Shown here piece after piece: positions 28,219 to 37,075 of a stretch of DNA of 64,000 nt. The stretch's first letter is position 1; every line of letters starts with the position of its first letter. The notes below the pieces were generated by a model. That model made no database searches. It was not told the DNA's origin and was given only the letters and a program-made list of their open reading frames with translations. Source of the stretch: JBBPZA01 sp963728925 (GTDB lineage Bacteria > Actinomycetota > Thermoleophilia > Solirubrobacterales > Solirubrobacteraceae); assembly GCA_963728925.1 (NCBI GenBank), contig CAVSMB010000026.1, positions 71,683 to 135,682 of the forward strand. The letters run 5' to 3'. Made by a program: the position numbers and the translations under genes.

Positions 28219-29390
28219 GCAGGTCGGCGCCACGGCGCGGCGGGGCGGCCGACCCGGGCGCGCACGCGCTCGGCCGCGCGCGGCGTGTGGTCGACCCCGC
28301 GGGCCGCCTCGACGGCGTCGCGCATCTGGCGGCGGAAGCGCGCGACGCTGAAGCGGTCGGCGTTGCGCGCGCACGCCGCGGGGTCTATCGCTCCGTCGTC
28401 GAAGCCCCGCACCGCCTCGGCGAGCACGTCCGGCTCGAGCTCTGAGAAGAAGGTGCCGGTCACGCCCTCGACGACCGTCTCGCGCGCGCCGCCGCTCGCG
28501 TGGGCGATGACCGGGCGGCCGGCCGCCTGGGCCTCGACGGCGGCGATGCCGAACTCCTCCGTGGCGGTGACGATCATCGCCCGGCACCCCTGGGCGAGCT
28601 CGGAGATGCGGGCGTCGGAGACGCGTCCCTCGATGCGCACGGTCGGCCCGGCGAGCCGTCGCAGGCGCTGGAGCTCGGGCCCGTCGCCGGCGACGACGAG
28701 CGGACGGCCGAGCCGGTTGAAGGCCTCCACAGCGACATGGATCCGCTTGTGGGGCATGAGCTCGGAGACGATGAGGTAGTGGTCGCGCACTGGGCCCGGG
28801 CTGAAGCGCGTCGTCTCGACCGGCGGGTAGACGACCGCGGACTCCCGGTTGAAGTAGCGCGCGATGCGCTTGCGCGTCGTCCCGGAGATCGCCAGGTAGG
28901 CGTCGACGCGCTGCGCGGCGATCCAGTCCCATCGACGCCAGCGGCTGAAGATGACCGCCAGGGCGGCCCGGGTCACCGGATCGCGCTGGGCGAGCGTCGT
29001 GTCGCGCGCGTTCCACGCGTAGCGGAACGGGTTGTAGCAGTAGCAGACGTGCACGGCCCCGGGGGCGGGGATGACGCCGTGGGCCCACGCACTCGAGCTC
29101 GACACGACGAGGTCGTAGTCCGAGAGGTCGAAGCTCTCCACCGCGAGCGGGTAGAGCGGGAGCAGCGCGCGGAAGTTGCGCGCGGTGGGGCGCAACCGCT
29201 GGAGGTAGGAGGTCTTGATCGTGCGGTGCGCGAAGCGTCCCTCCGTTCCCCGCTCATCGTAAACGGGAGTGAAGATGTCGGCCTCGGGCCAGATCTCGCA
29301 CAGGGTCGAGAAGACCCGCTCCGCGCCGCGCAGGTCGAGCAGGAAGTCGTGCACGAGGGCGACGCGAGGGGCGCCGCTATCGCCGGCCAT
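28215..29390 (-). CDS. GT4 family glycosyltransferase
   Basis: 391 residues with the GT-B layout. The N-terminal domain starts VALVHDFLLDLRGAERVF and includes VHVCYCYNPFRYAWN, a motif seen in mannosyltransferase-like GT4 proteins. The linker is VVYPPVETTRF. The C-terminal donor domain has LIVSELMPHKRIHVAVEAF and the EX7E region ATEEFGIAAVEAQAAGRPV. It should transfer a sugar from an NDP donor in the cytoplasm. It is followed by a coupled GT2. A 30-residue relic of the same family sits at 25190-25290. Confidence 0.85.
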   Translation of the reverse strand: MAGDSGAPRVALVHDFLLDLRGAERVFSTLCEIWPEADIFTPVYDERGTEGRFAHRTIKTSYLQRLRPTARNFRALLPLYPLAVESFDLSDYDLVVSSSSAWAHGVIPAPGAVHVCYCYNPFRYAWNARDTTLAQRDPVTRAALAVIFSRWRRWDWIAAQRVDAYLAISGTTRKRIARYFNRESAVVYPPVETTRFSPGPVRDHYLIVSELMPHKRIHVAVEAFNRLGRPLVVAGDGPELQRLRRLAGPTVRIEGRVSDARISELAQGCRAMIVTATEEFGIAAVEAQAAGRPVIAHASGGARETVVEGVTGTFFSELEPDVLAEAVRGFDDGAIDPAACARNADRFSVARFRRQMRDAVEAARGVDHTPRAAERVRARVGRPAAPWRRPA

Positions 29391-29453
29391 GCGGCGAATC
29401 TAAGCATGGGCCGAGCCGGCCGCGCTCTCCGCCCGGGTAGGTCGTCGCACGCC

Positions 29454-30491
29454 TCAGCGGGCGGCGTTGGCCAGCACCTCGTGCGCCTGGCGCGCCGCTC
29501 GCTCCCAGCTCAGGGCGGCGATCCGCGGCGCTCCCGCGGCCACGAGCTGCCGGCGCAGCGCATCGTCCGCGGCGATCCGCCGCAGCGCCTGCGCGAGCGC
29601 CGCGACGTCGCCCGGCGCGACGAACAGCGCGCCCTCGCCGAGCGTCTCCCGCATGCCCGGCACGTCGCTCACGACCGACGGCGTCCCGAAGCTCAGCGCC
29701 TCGAGCGGCGGCAGCCCCAGCCCCTCGAGCCGCGAGGGGAGCACGAGCGCGATCGCGCCGGCGTAGAGGCCCGCCAGGACGTCGTCGCTCACTCGCCCGA
29801 GCAGCGTCGCGCCGGCCGCGGCGAGCACGTCGCGCTCGCGGCCGTCGCCGACGACGACCAGGCCCGCGTCCAGGCCTTCGGCGCGTGCCGCCCGGAACGC
29901 CGCGGCGAGCACCTCGGGCGCCTTGCGAGGCTCGAGCGCGCCGACGAACAGCAGGTAGCGCGAGGGAACTCCTGGCGTCGCGGGGACGCCGCGCCCGGCC
30001 GCCTCCCCCACCCTCCCGACGCCCGGCAGCACGGCGACGACCTTCTCGGCGGGCAGCCCCCAGCGAGACAGTGCCTCCTCCCGGGTGGCCGCGGAGTTCG
30101 TCATGACCATCGCCGCGCGGCGGGCGAGCGACCGGGGCCTGGCGAGACGCTGCCAGAGCCGTTCGTAGCCCGTGAAGTCCTGCGGCCGGGCGTCGAAGGA
30201 GAGGTCGTGCAGGGTGAGGACGAAGGGCACCCCGTGGGACACCGCGACCGGCGCGGGCTCGGGCAGCCACACCACGTCGGGCGGCGCGCCCGCGAGCCGG
30301 TCCAGTCGCGGGCGGCCGGCGAGGGCCGCCGCGGCGTAGCGCGCCCGGCGCCCGGCTCCCGAGCCCGCGGTCACCACGCGCCAGTCCTCGGACGGGAACG
30401 TGGCGCGCAGGGCCTCGAGCATCCCGGCCGTCACCCTCGCGATGCCCCGGCGCTCCTTCTCGAGCGTTCGGCCGTCGACGGCGACGCGCAT
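29454..30491 (-). CDS. GT4 family glycosyltransferase
   Basis: 345 residues, GT-B fold. The N-terminal half begins RVAVDGRTLEKERRGIARV and has FVLTLHDLSFDARPQDF. The donor half has YLLFVGALEPRKAPEVLAA, LGRVSDDVLAGLYAGAIAL and the EX7E motif LPSRLEGLGLPPLEALSFG. ATG 30491 follows the previous gene by 15 bases. The pattern is that of mannosyl- or rhamnosyltransferases in capsule/O-antigen loci; the donor is not visible. Confidence 0.85.
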   Translation of the reverse strand: MRVAVDGRTLEKERRGIARVTAGMLEALRATFPSEDWRVVTAGSGAGRRARYAAAALAGRPRLDRLAGAPPDVVWLPEPAPVAVSHGVPFVLTLHDLSFDARPQDFTGYERLWQRLARPRSLARRAAMVMTNSAATREEALSRWGLPAEKVVAVLPGVGRVGEAAGRGVPATPGVPSRYLLFVGALEPRKAPEVLAAAFRAARAEGLDAGLVVVGDGRERDVLAAAGATLLGRVSDDVLAGLYAGAIALVLPSRLEGLGLPPLEALSFGTPSVVSDVPGMRETLGEGALFVAPGDVAALAQALRRIAADDALRRQLVAAGAPRIAALSWERAARQAHEVLANAAR

Positions 30492-30506
30492 GCCGCGGGA
30501 CCCTAG

Positions 30507-31460
30507 TCAGCCCGCGAGCGAGGCGAGCAGCGCGTCGACCTCGCGCGCCGCGCGGTCCCAGGAGAGTGTGGCCGCCCGCGCGAGCCCCGCGGCGGAGAGC
30601 CGCTGGCGCAATGGCTCGTCCTCGAGCGCGCGCCCGAGCGCCGAGGCGATCTGGCCGGAGTCCTCGGGGTCGACGAGCAGCGCCGCGCCGCCGGTCGTCT
30701 CGGGCAGCGCGGCGCGGTCGGCGGCCACGACCGGCACGCCGGAGGCCATCGCCTCCAGGCAGGTCAGGCCGAAGCCCTCGTGGCGGGAGGCGAGCACGAA
30801 AGCGCGCGCGCCGGCGTAGAGGCCGGGCAGCAGATCGTCGTCGACGTGCCCGAGCGCGCGGACGGCGCCGGGGCCCTGCTCGGCACGCAGCTGGGGGCGA
30901 CCGCCGCCGGCCGCGACGAGCTCGACGCCGCGCGCCGCGAGCTCCCGCCCCGCGGGCTCGAGCGCGGCGAGGTTCTTGCGCGCGACCAGGCTCCCGACGG
31001 TCAGAACGTACGGTCGCTCCAGGCCGAGCGCGCGGGCGGCGCCGGCCGCGTCGGCGGTGGGCGCGAAGCGCTCGTCCACCCCGCCGTGCACGACGGTCAC
31101 CCGCTCGCGCGAGACACCCATCAGCTCGACGATCTCGTCGCGCGAGAACGACGACACCGTGATCACCCGTACCGCAGCCCGCGCCAGCGCGGGGAGCATG
31201 GTCCGCTGCCACGCGGCGTACCCGCGCGAGTACCACTCGGGGTGAGCGAGGGCCGAGGCGTCGTGCATGACCACGACGTTGCGCGGCCAGGCGAGGGGTG
31301 CGAGGTTGGCGGGGGAGAGCACGATCCCCGCCCGGGCGCGGGCGGCGAGGGCGGGGAGGGCGAGCTGCTCCCACGCGTGCCCGAGCCGGTGGCTCAGCGC
31401 GACCGGCGGGGTCGCGACGCGGTAGGCGCCAGGCCGCAGGGCCGGGAGCCGCCGCGCCAT
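30507..31460 (-). CDS. GT4 family glycosyltransferase, true start probably upstream
   Basis: 317 residues from ATG 31460. Donor-half motifs are YVLTVGSLVARKNLAALEP, LGHVDDDLLPGLYAGARAF and LASRHEGFGLTCLEAMASG (EX7E). The same frame continues upstream without a stop and encodes VINARAAARPELGGVERWA, the normal first strand and helix of this family, so ATG 31460 is too far in. The only start-like codon that gives a full protein is CTG at 31538, which would overlap the uracil-DNA glycosylase stop as CTGA. I keep the ATG as formal start and flag the longer form (343 residues). Confidence 0.8.
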   Translation of the reverse strand: MARRLPALRPGAYRVATPPVALSHRLGHAWEQLALPALAARARAGIVLSPANLAPLAWPRNVVVMHDASALAHPEWYSRGYAAWQRTMLPALARAAVRVITVSSFSRDEIVELMGVSRERVTVVHGGVDERFAPTADAAGAARALGLERPYVLTVGSLVARKNLAALEPAGRELAARGVELVAAGGGRPQLRAEQGPGAVRALGHVDDDLLPGLYAGARAFVLASRHEGFGLTCLEAMASGVPVVAADRAALPETTGGAALLVDPEDSGQIASALGRALEDEPLRQRLSAAGLARAATLSWDRAAREVDALLASLAG

Positions 31461-31534
31461 CTCGCGCGCCCACCGCTCGACGCCGCCGAGCTCGGGCCGG
31501 GCCGCCGCGCGCGCGTTGATGACGATTGAGTGGC

Positions 31535-32260
31535 TCAGAACAGGCCGAGCTGCTCGCGCTGGGCGCGGTCCTCGGCGCTGGCGTCCCGTGCCGCGAGCTC
31601 GGGCTCGGGCACGGCGAGCTCGACCTCCGGCTCGACCTCGGGCACCTCGAGCGGTGGCTCGGGCTGCTCTGGCACGGGAAGCTCGAGGAACTCGGGAATG
31701 CGGGCGAAGTCCTCGCGCAGCGTCGCCAGCATGCGCGGCGTGTAGAGCGCGGCCGCCGGGTGGAAGAGCGGGTAGAGCCGCACGCGGCGCGGTCCGATAG
31801 TCAGCTCCTCGGCGCGACCGTGGAGGCGCGTGATGCCGGTCGGGTCACCGCGAAGCAGCTTGGTCGAGAAGTTCCCCAGCGTGCAGATGACCCGGGGGCG
31901 GATCAACTCGACCTGGCGTAGGAGGTAGTCCTGGCAGGCGTCGATCTCCGCGGGCTGGGGGTCGCGGTTGCCTGGAGGGCGGCACTTCAGCGTGTTGCAG
32001 ATGAACACGTCGCCGCGCTGCAGGCCGATCTCGCCCAGCAGCTTGTCGAGCAGCTTCCCCGCCGCCCCGACGAAGGGAACGCCCTGCTGGTCCTCGTTGG
32101 CGCCCGGAGCCTCGCCGACGAACATGAGGTCCGCGTCGGCGTTGCCCGAGCCGAAGACCACCGTGGTGCGCGTCGCGGCAAGCTGCGGGCAGCGGGTGCA
32201 GCCGCGAGCCTGGTCGTAGACGGCCTTCAGCTCTTCCCGGCGCTGCGCGGCGTCGGCCAT
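31535..32260 (-). CDS. Uracil-DNA glycosylase, family 4 (4Fe-4S)
   Basis: 241 residues. The motif order fits type 4 enzymes: CTRCPQLAATRT with two cluster cysteines, MFVGEAPGANEDQQGVPFVG (motif A), FICNTLKCRPPGNRDPQPAE with a third cysteine, VICTLGNFSTKLL with the fourth, and LYPLFHPAAALYTP (motif B). It removes uracil formed by cytosine deamination, which matters in a GC-rich genome. Residues 195-241 are an acidic Pro/Glu extension (PEPPLEVPEVEPEVELAV) of no clear role. ATG 32260 is chosen; ATG 32269 is an alternative. Confidence 0.9.
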   Translation of the reverse strand: MADAAQRREELKAVYDQARGCTRCPQLAATRTTVVFGSGNADADLMFVGEAPGANEDQQGVPFVGAAGKLLDKLLGEIGLQRGDVFICNTLKCRPPGNRDPQPAEIDACQDYLLRQVELIRPRVICTLGNFSTKLLRGDPTGITRLHGRAEELTIGPRRVRLYPLFHPAAALYTPRMLATLREDFARIPEFLELPVPEQPEPPLEVPEVEPEVELAVPEPELAARDASAEDRAQREQLGLF

Positions 32261-32363
32261 GGCGAGCATGCTAGAGCGGCACGCGGAGCTACAATCCGTG
32301 GCGAGCCCGCCATTTGCCGCAGGCAGCGGGATCGAGTCCAGAGCACGACCGACCGGTATCTCC

Positions 32364-33137
32364 ATGAGGGAACTGGAACGGCTAGACCGACACTCCGTCA
32401 TCGGCGGCGGCCGAATGGGCCGCGCGCTAGTCGCTGCCCTGCGGGCGGCGGGCGTGACGGTGGACGGCCCGCTGCCCCGCGGGGCGTCGGGCGCGGGCGC
32501 CGACGTCGTCATCCTCGCCGTCCCCGACGCGCAGATCGTCGCCGCCGCCGCGTGCGTCGCGCCCGGCCCGCTTGTCGGCCACTGCTCAGGCGCGACCGGG
32601 CTCGAGGTGCTCGCCGGGCACGAGGGCTTCGGCCTGCATCCACTGATGACGGTGACGGGCGAGGAGACGAGCCTGGCGGGGGCCGCCTGCGCGGTCGCCG
32701 GCAGCAGCCCGCGTGCCCGGCGTACCGCCCGGGCACTGGCCCACACGCTCGGGATGGTCCCGGTCGAGGTGGCCGACGAGGACCGCGCCGCCTATCACGC
32801 CGCCGCCTCGGTGGCCTCGAACTTCCTGGTGACGGTCCAGGCCTTCGCCGAGCGCCTCGCCGCCTCCGCGGGCGTGAACCGCGCGCACCTGGAGCCCCTC
32901 GTCCGCGCCACCGTCGAGAACTGGGCGGCCCTCGGCCCCGACCGGGCGCTGACCGGCCCCGTCGCTCGCGGCGATCATGTCACGGTCGCGCGTCAGCGGG
33001 CCGCCGTCGCGGAGCGGGCGCCGGAGATGGTGGCCCTCTTCGACGCGCTCGTCGCGGCGACGAGGACGATCGGGGATGCGCCGGTCGGGGATGCGCCGGT
33101 CGGGGACGCCCCAGCGGACGGGACGGTTGCCGCATGA
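32364..33137 (+). CDS. Rossmann/DUF2520 NAD(P)-binding protein, candidate ketopantoate reductase
   Basis: 257 residues. A Rossmann start SVIGGGRMGRALVAALRAA (11-29) is followed by VVILAVPDAQIVAAA. The helical half has FGLHPLMTVTGEET and DRAAYHAAASVASNFLVTV, typical of the DUF2520 family. It is coupled to panC by an ATGA overlap and panB follows. Ketopantoate reductase is the missing step between those two enzymes, so that role is the natural inference, not a proven one. ATG 32364 is preferred to 32259 because it leaves room for a divergent promoter. The C-terminus carries a GDAPV pentapeptide repeat. Confidence 0.7.
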   Translation: MRELERLDRHSVIGGGRMGRALVAALRAAGVTVDGPLPRGASGAGADVVILAVPDAQIVAAAACVAPGPLVGHCSGATGLEVLAGHEGFGLHPLMTVTGEETSLAGAACAVAGSSPRARRTARALAHTLGMVPVEVADEDRAAYHAAASVASNFLVTVQAFAERLAASAGVNRAHLEPLVRATVENWAALGPDRALTGPVARGDHVTVARQRAAVAERAPEMVALFDALVAATRTIGDAPVGDAPVGDAPADGTVAA

Positions 33138-34021
33138 GGCTCCTGCGCACCGTCGCCGAGCTGCGAACCGCGCTGAGTCCGCGGCGCACGGCGGGTGAGC
33201 GCATCGGGCTCGTCCCCACCATGGGAGCGTTCCACGAGGGACACCTGGAGCTCATGCGCCGCGCCCGCGCCGCGTGCGACGTTGTCGTCGTGTCGCTCTT
33301 CGTCAACCCGGCCCAGTTCCGGCCGAGCGAGGACCTCGGGGCCTACCCCCGCGACGAGCGGTGCGACGCGGCGCTGGCGGCCGAGGAGGGCGTCGACATC
33401 CTATTCGCCCCCAGCGCCGACGAGGTCTACCCGCCGGGCTTCGCCACGACCGTGTCGGTCGGCGGCCTCACCGAGCAGCTCGAAGGCGCGGCGCGCGGCG
33501 CCGAGCACTTCCACGGCGTGAGCACGGTCGTCTGCAAGCTTCTCAACATGGTCTCGCCCGAGATCGCCTACTTCGGCCAGAAGGACGCCCAGCAGGCCGC
33601 GGTCATCCGCCGCATGGTGCGCGACCTCGACATCCCGGTCCAGATCGACCTGCATCCGATCGTTCGCGAGCCGAGCGGCCTGGCCATGTCGAGCCGCAAC
33701 GCCTACCTCGACGCCGCCGAGCGCGAGCGCGCCACTGCGTTGCGCCGGGCGCTGGACGCCGCCCAGCGCGCCGTCGACGGCGGCGAGCGCGAGCCCGGGG
33801 CGATCCGCGCCGTCGCGCTCAAGGCCATCCGCGCCGCGGGCGTCGAGCCCGAGTACCTCGAGCTCGTCGACCCCGACACCTTCGCGCCCGTCGCGGCGGT
33901 GGCCGGCGACGTGCTCGTCGCCGTCGCAGCGCGCGTCGGCCCCGCCCGACTCATCGACAACGCCCTCATCCACGCCGGCGAGGTGGCGACCCTCGTGACC
34001 GAGGGCGCCAACCTCCGCTGA
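33134..34021 (+). CDS. panC: Pantothenate synthetase
   Basis: 295 residues, usual length. IGLVPTMGAFHEGHLELM contains the HxGH nucleotide-binding motif, VVVSLFVNPAQF follows, then FHGVSTVVCKLLNMVSPEIA, YFGQKDAQQAAVIRRM and LAMSSRNAYLD, which includes the KMSK-like loop. It condenses pantoate and beta-alanine with ATP in the cytoplasm. The ATG overlaps the DUF2520 stop by four bases and panB starts 20 bases downstream, so the three form an operon. No panD is seen in this window. Confidence 0.97.
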   Translation: MRLLRTVAELRTALSPRRTAGERIGLVPTMGAFHEGHLELMRRARAACDVVVVSLFVNPAQFRPSEDLGAYPRDERCDAALAAEEGVDILFAPSADEVYPPGFATTVSVGGLTEQLEGAARGAEHFHGVSTVVCKLLNMVSPEIAYFGQKDAQQAAVIRRMVRDLDIPVQIDLHPIVREPSGLAMSSRNAYLDAAERERATALRRALDAAQRAVDGGEREPGAIRAVALKAIRAAGVEPEYLELVDPDTFAPVAAVAGDVLVAVAARVGPARLIDNALIHAGEVATLVTEGANLR

Positions 34022-34040
34022 GACAAGGAGCCCCTCCGCC

Positions 34041-34961
34041 ATGCCCGCAGCATCCCGCACCCCCCACGCGCCGCCCGAGGACCGCCTTCCGGTGACGCTC
34101 CCAGCCGTGCTCGAGCGCAAGCGCCTGGGCGAGCCGATCGTGATGGTCACCGCCTACGACTACCCGTCGGCGCAGGTCGCCGAGGCCGCGGGCGTCGACA
34201 TGGTCCTCGTGGGCGACAGCGCGGCGATGACCGTGCTCGGCTACCCGTCGACGGTGCCGGTGAGCGTCGACGAGCTCGTCATCCTCGCCGCGGCGGTGCG
34301 CCGCGGCCTGCGCACGCCGTTCCTGGTCGCCGACCTGCCCTTCGGCTCCTACGAAGCCTCCGACGAGCAGGCCATCGCGACAGCCCAGCGCTTCGTCAAG
34401 GAGGCCGGGGTCGACGCCGTCAAGCTGGAGGGCGGCGGCACCTCGGTGCGCCGCGCCGAGGCGATCGTCGAGGCGGGAATCCCGGTCCAGGGCCACGTCG
34501 GCCTCACCCCCCAGACGGCCACCGCGCTCGGCGGCTACCGGGCCCAGGGCCGCACCGCCCAGCGCGCCCTGGATGTCGCCCGCGACGCCGTCGCCCTGCA
34601 GGAGGCGGGCTGCTTCTCGATCGTCTTCGAGGCAATCCCGGCGGCGGTCTGCGAGCTGCTGATGGAGCGCATCGAGGTCCCGGTCATCGGCATCGGCGCC
34701 GGACCCGCGACCGACGGCCAGGTGCTGGTCTTCCACGACCTCCTGGGCATCTACGACGGCCTGAGCCCGCGCTTCGCCAAGCGCTACGCGCGCCTGAAGG
34801 ACGAGATGATCGCGGGCGTCGGAGCCTATGCGCAGGAGGTGCGCAGCGGCCACTTCCCGGCCCCCGAGCACACCTACTCGATCGACCCGGAGGAGCTCGA
34901 GCGCTTCCGCGCGCTGCTGCCCGAGTTCGGCGGCGACCGCCTGGCGCACTTCGACTGGTAG
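34041..34961 (+). CDS. panB: 3-methyl-2-oxobutanoate hydroxymethyltransferase
   Basis: 306 residues. IVMVTAYDYPSAQVAEAAG, MVLVGDSAAMTVLGYPST (metal and substrate site), VKLEGGGTSV, PVQGHVGLTPQ and IGIGAGPATDGQVLVFHDL are all canonical PanB motifs. It makes ketopantoate from 2-oxoisovalerate and methylene-tetrahydrofolate. An AAGGAG site lies 12 bases before ATG 34041. The last 88 bases are overlapped by the convergent membrane-protein gene. Confidence 0.97.
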   Translation: MPAASRTPHAPPEDRLPVTLPAVLERKRLGEPIVMVTAYDYPSAQVAEAAGVDMVLVGDSAAMTVLGYPSTVPVSVDELVILAAAVRRGLRTPFLVADLPFGSYEASDEQAIATAQRFVKEAGVDAVKLEGGGTSVRRAEAIVEAGIPVQGHVGLTPQTATALGGYRAQGRTAQRALDVARDAVALQEAGCFSIVFEAIPAAVCELLMERIEVPVIGIGAGPATDGQVLVFHDLLGIYDGLSPRFAKRYARLKDEMIAGVGAYAQEVRSGHFPAPEHTYSIDPEELERFRALLPEFGGDRLAHFDW

Positions 34962-36361
34962 GGCGCCAGCACCTCCCAGGGATCGGCGGCCGCGGTCCGG
35001 CGGAAGCGTCCCCGGCCGAGGGGGAGCAGCTCGGTCGGCAGCACCTCGGAGGCGACCGCACGGACCCGCGCCGGCGCGACGCGGAGGACCGTGCCCGCGC
35101 GAGGCGGCCGCTCGGCCACCGGCGGGATCCCGAGCCCCAGCCGCCAGGCGACGGCCGGGGCCTGCAGCCGGGAGGTGTGAACGGGCCCGCAGGCGCGCAC
35201 GCGCGCCCCGCCCCCCGCGTGCTCGATCGCGAGGTCGAGCCGGCGGTAGAACGCGGCCCGCGTGGTGACCGGCTCGAGCTCTGCGACCAGGCGTGCCACC
35301 CGCCAGGCGCAGGTGGGGACAAGCACCAGCACGAGGACCACGCCGGCCAGACGCGCCCCGCCGGCGGGCCGACCAGCGCGCGCGGCGATGACTGCGCCCA
35401 GCGCCGCAGCGAGCCACGCCAAGCCGACGCCCGCGAGGATGGCCTCGGGCGCGAGGACGGGATAGAGGAAGCGGGCGACGCCCTGATAGCCGCCGAAGGT
35501 GGTGAGGGCGAGCTCGACGAGCACGTAGGCCACCGCGCTCGCACCCAAGGCGAGCACGAGCCGGTCGCCTCGGCGCAGCGCGAACGCCAGCGCCGCCGCC
35601 GCGGCGAGATGGACCGGCGGCGGGGCGAGCTCGAAAGCCCGAACGAGGACATCGCCCGCCCCCACCGCGCTACCCCCGGACTGCGCCTCGGCCGCGGAGC
35701 GCAGCGGCCGGCCGGCGACGAGCGCGTCGGGAGCGAACCACAGGATGGGCACGAGGGCGAGCAGGAAGGCCACGAGCACGCGGAGGCGAGGGCAGGTGAC
35801 CCACAGGTACGCGCCGTACGGCCCCAGGAACGGCCACAGCTCCGGGCGGACGAGGCCGCCGGTGCAGAGCAGGGCGACCGCTTGGCCGCGGCGACCGTCG
35901 AGGTGGCGCTCGAGGGCGAGCAGGCCGAAGGCGACCACCAGCCCATCGGAGATCCCCATCGACACGCCTCGCAGCCACGCCGAGAGCAGCACCGCGACCG
36001 CGACCACTCCCGCGGACGGTCCGGCGACCCGCGCCGCGAGCCGGTAGCCCAGCACCAGCGAGGCCAGCCCGCCGAAGCGCGCCACGGCGAGCCACAGCCA
36101 CGGCGCGGCGGGCCCGGTGGGCGAGAGCGCGGCGGCGAGGAGGACGGGCAGCGGCTTCCACGCCGGGCCTGCGCTCAGCTCGAGATCGAGATGGGCGAGC
36201 TCCCGTCCCCAGACAAGCCATGCCCACGCGTCGTGGAGCGGCGCCGAGGGGAGCACCAGCAGCGACAGCAGCGCCCCTGCCGCGCACGACATGAGCGCGA
36301 TCGCGAGCGGGAAAGGAGCCTTCCGGTGCGCGAGTCGGGGCACGCTCTCCAGATTGTGCAT
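34874..36361 (-). CDS. Polytopic membrane protein, glycosyltransferase-like
   Basis: Up to 495 residues with about ten hydrophobic helices. After the first helix comes PLHDAWAWLVWGRELAHLD, with acidic residues where GT39-type enzymes keep catalytic acids, and a soluble C-terminus follows. The final 30 residues (Ser/Arg-rich) overlap panB and are probably run-on sequence. ATG 36361 lies inside a perfect palindrome and upstream of where a transcript would likely begin, so GTG 36343 or ATG 36292 may be the real start. A sugar transferase is plausible; no exact family is recognised. Confidence 0.6.
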   Translation of the reverse strand: MHNLESVPRLAHRKAPFPLAIALMSCAAGALLSLLVLPSAPLHDAWAWLVWGRELAHLDLELSAGPAWKPLPVLLAAALSPTGPAAPWLWLAVARFGGLASLVLGYRLAARVAGPSAGVVAVAVLLSAWLRGVSMGISDGLVVAFGLLALERHLDGRRGQAVALLCTGGLVRPELWPFLGPYGAYLWVTCPRLRVLVAFLLALVPILWFAPDALVAGRPLRSAAEAQSGGSAVGAGDVLVRAFELAPPPVHLAAAAALAFALRRGDRLVLALGASAVAYVLVELALTTFGGYQGVARFLYPVLAPEAILAGVGLAWLAAALGAVIAARAGRPAGGARLAGVVLVLVLVPTCAWRVARLVAELEPVTTRAAFYRRLDLAIEHAGGGARVRACGPVHTSRLQAPAVAWRLGLGIPPVAERPPRAGTVLRVAPARVRAVASEVLPTELLPLGRGRFRRTAAADPWEVLAPYQSKCARRSPPNSGSSARKRSSSSGSIE

Positions 36362-36382
36362 AAAGTCAATTGACTTTATGCT
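36354..36382 (+). promoter_or_regulatory. Promoter with perfect 24-bp palindromic operator
   Basis: Bases 36358-36381 are a perfect palindrome (half-site GCATAAAGTCAA, then its reverse complement), strikingly AT-rich for this genome. It sits between a -35-like TTGTGC (36354-36359) and a -10-like TATGCT (36377-36382) with 17-base spacing, pointing at the hydrolase gene whose ATG is at 36395. The same palindrome covers the start of the divergent membrane-protein gene. A dimeric repressor blocking both directions is the simplest reading; the regulator is not encoded next to it. Confidence 0.7.
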
Positions 36383-36394
36383 ATTTGTGTACGG

Positions 36395-37075
36395 ATGCTC
36401 GATGCGACCACGATCGACGGCGTCACCTGGGCCGGCCGGGCCGGAACGGGACCCGACGTGCTCTTCCTCGGCGGCCCGCTGGACGATGCCGCCTCGCTGC
36501 GCCCGCTCCTGCGTGAGCTCGAAAGCGCCCATCGCGTAACGGCCTTTGACCCTCGTGGCTCCGGCCTCGGAATCACCCCACAGGCTCCCCCGTCCGTCGA
36601 AGAGCTCGTCGGCGACGCACTGACGGTCTTGCGGGAGGCCGACGTCGCCCGCGCGCACGTGGTCGGCGCATCACTCGGCGGGCTGGTCGCCCAGCGCCTG
36701 GCGCTCGACCACCCGGACCGGGTGGAGTCGCTCGTCCTCAGCGGCAGCTGGGCGAGGTCGGATCGCTTCCTCCGCGGCGTTCTGCGTGAATGGGCGATGG
36801 CGGCCGAGCGCGCCCGCTCGGTGGACGAGCTGCGCACGCACCTCGCCCTGTGGACCGAGGGTCGCGCGCCGATTGAGCAGGCCCAGCGCCTGGCCCACAT
36901 CCTGATGCTCGCCGCACGCCAGATCGCCGAGGCGATGCCCCGTCTGCGCCGTTTCGGCGACATCCGGCACTCGTCATCACCCCTACGGTCGTCTTCGCCG
37001 GGCTCGTCGGCGCGATCGCCTGGAACCCAGCGACGTGGTACCTCGGGCTGCCGTCCAGCTCCTCGCACGCGCTGA
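36395..37075 (+). pseudogene. Alpha/beta hydrolase, C-terminus lost
   Basis: Residues 1-185 are an alpha/beta hydrolase: VLFLGGPLDDAASLRPLL, FDPRGSGLGIT, and the nucleophile elbow VVGASLGGLVAQRLAL with Ser in GxSxG, then VESLVLSGSW. The catalytic Asp/His region is missing. After LRRFGDI near 36962 the frame runs into unrelated sequence that, in another frame, is a phosphate transporter fragment. The gene was therefore cut by a deletion joining two genes and its product should be inactive. Confidence 0.75.
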
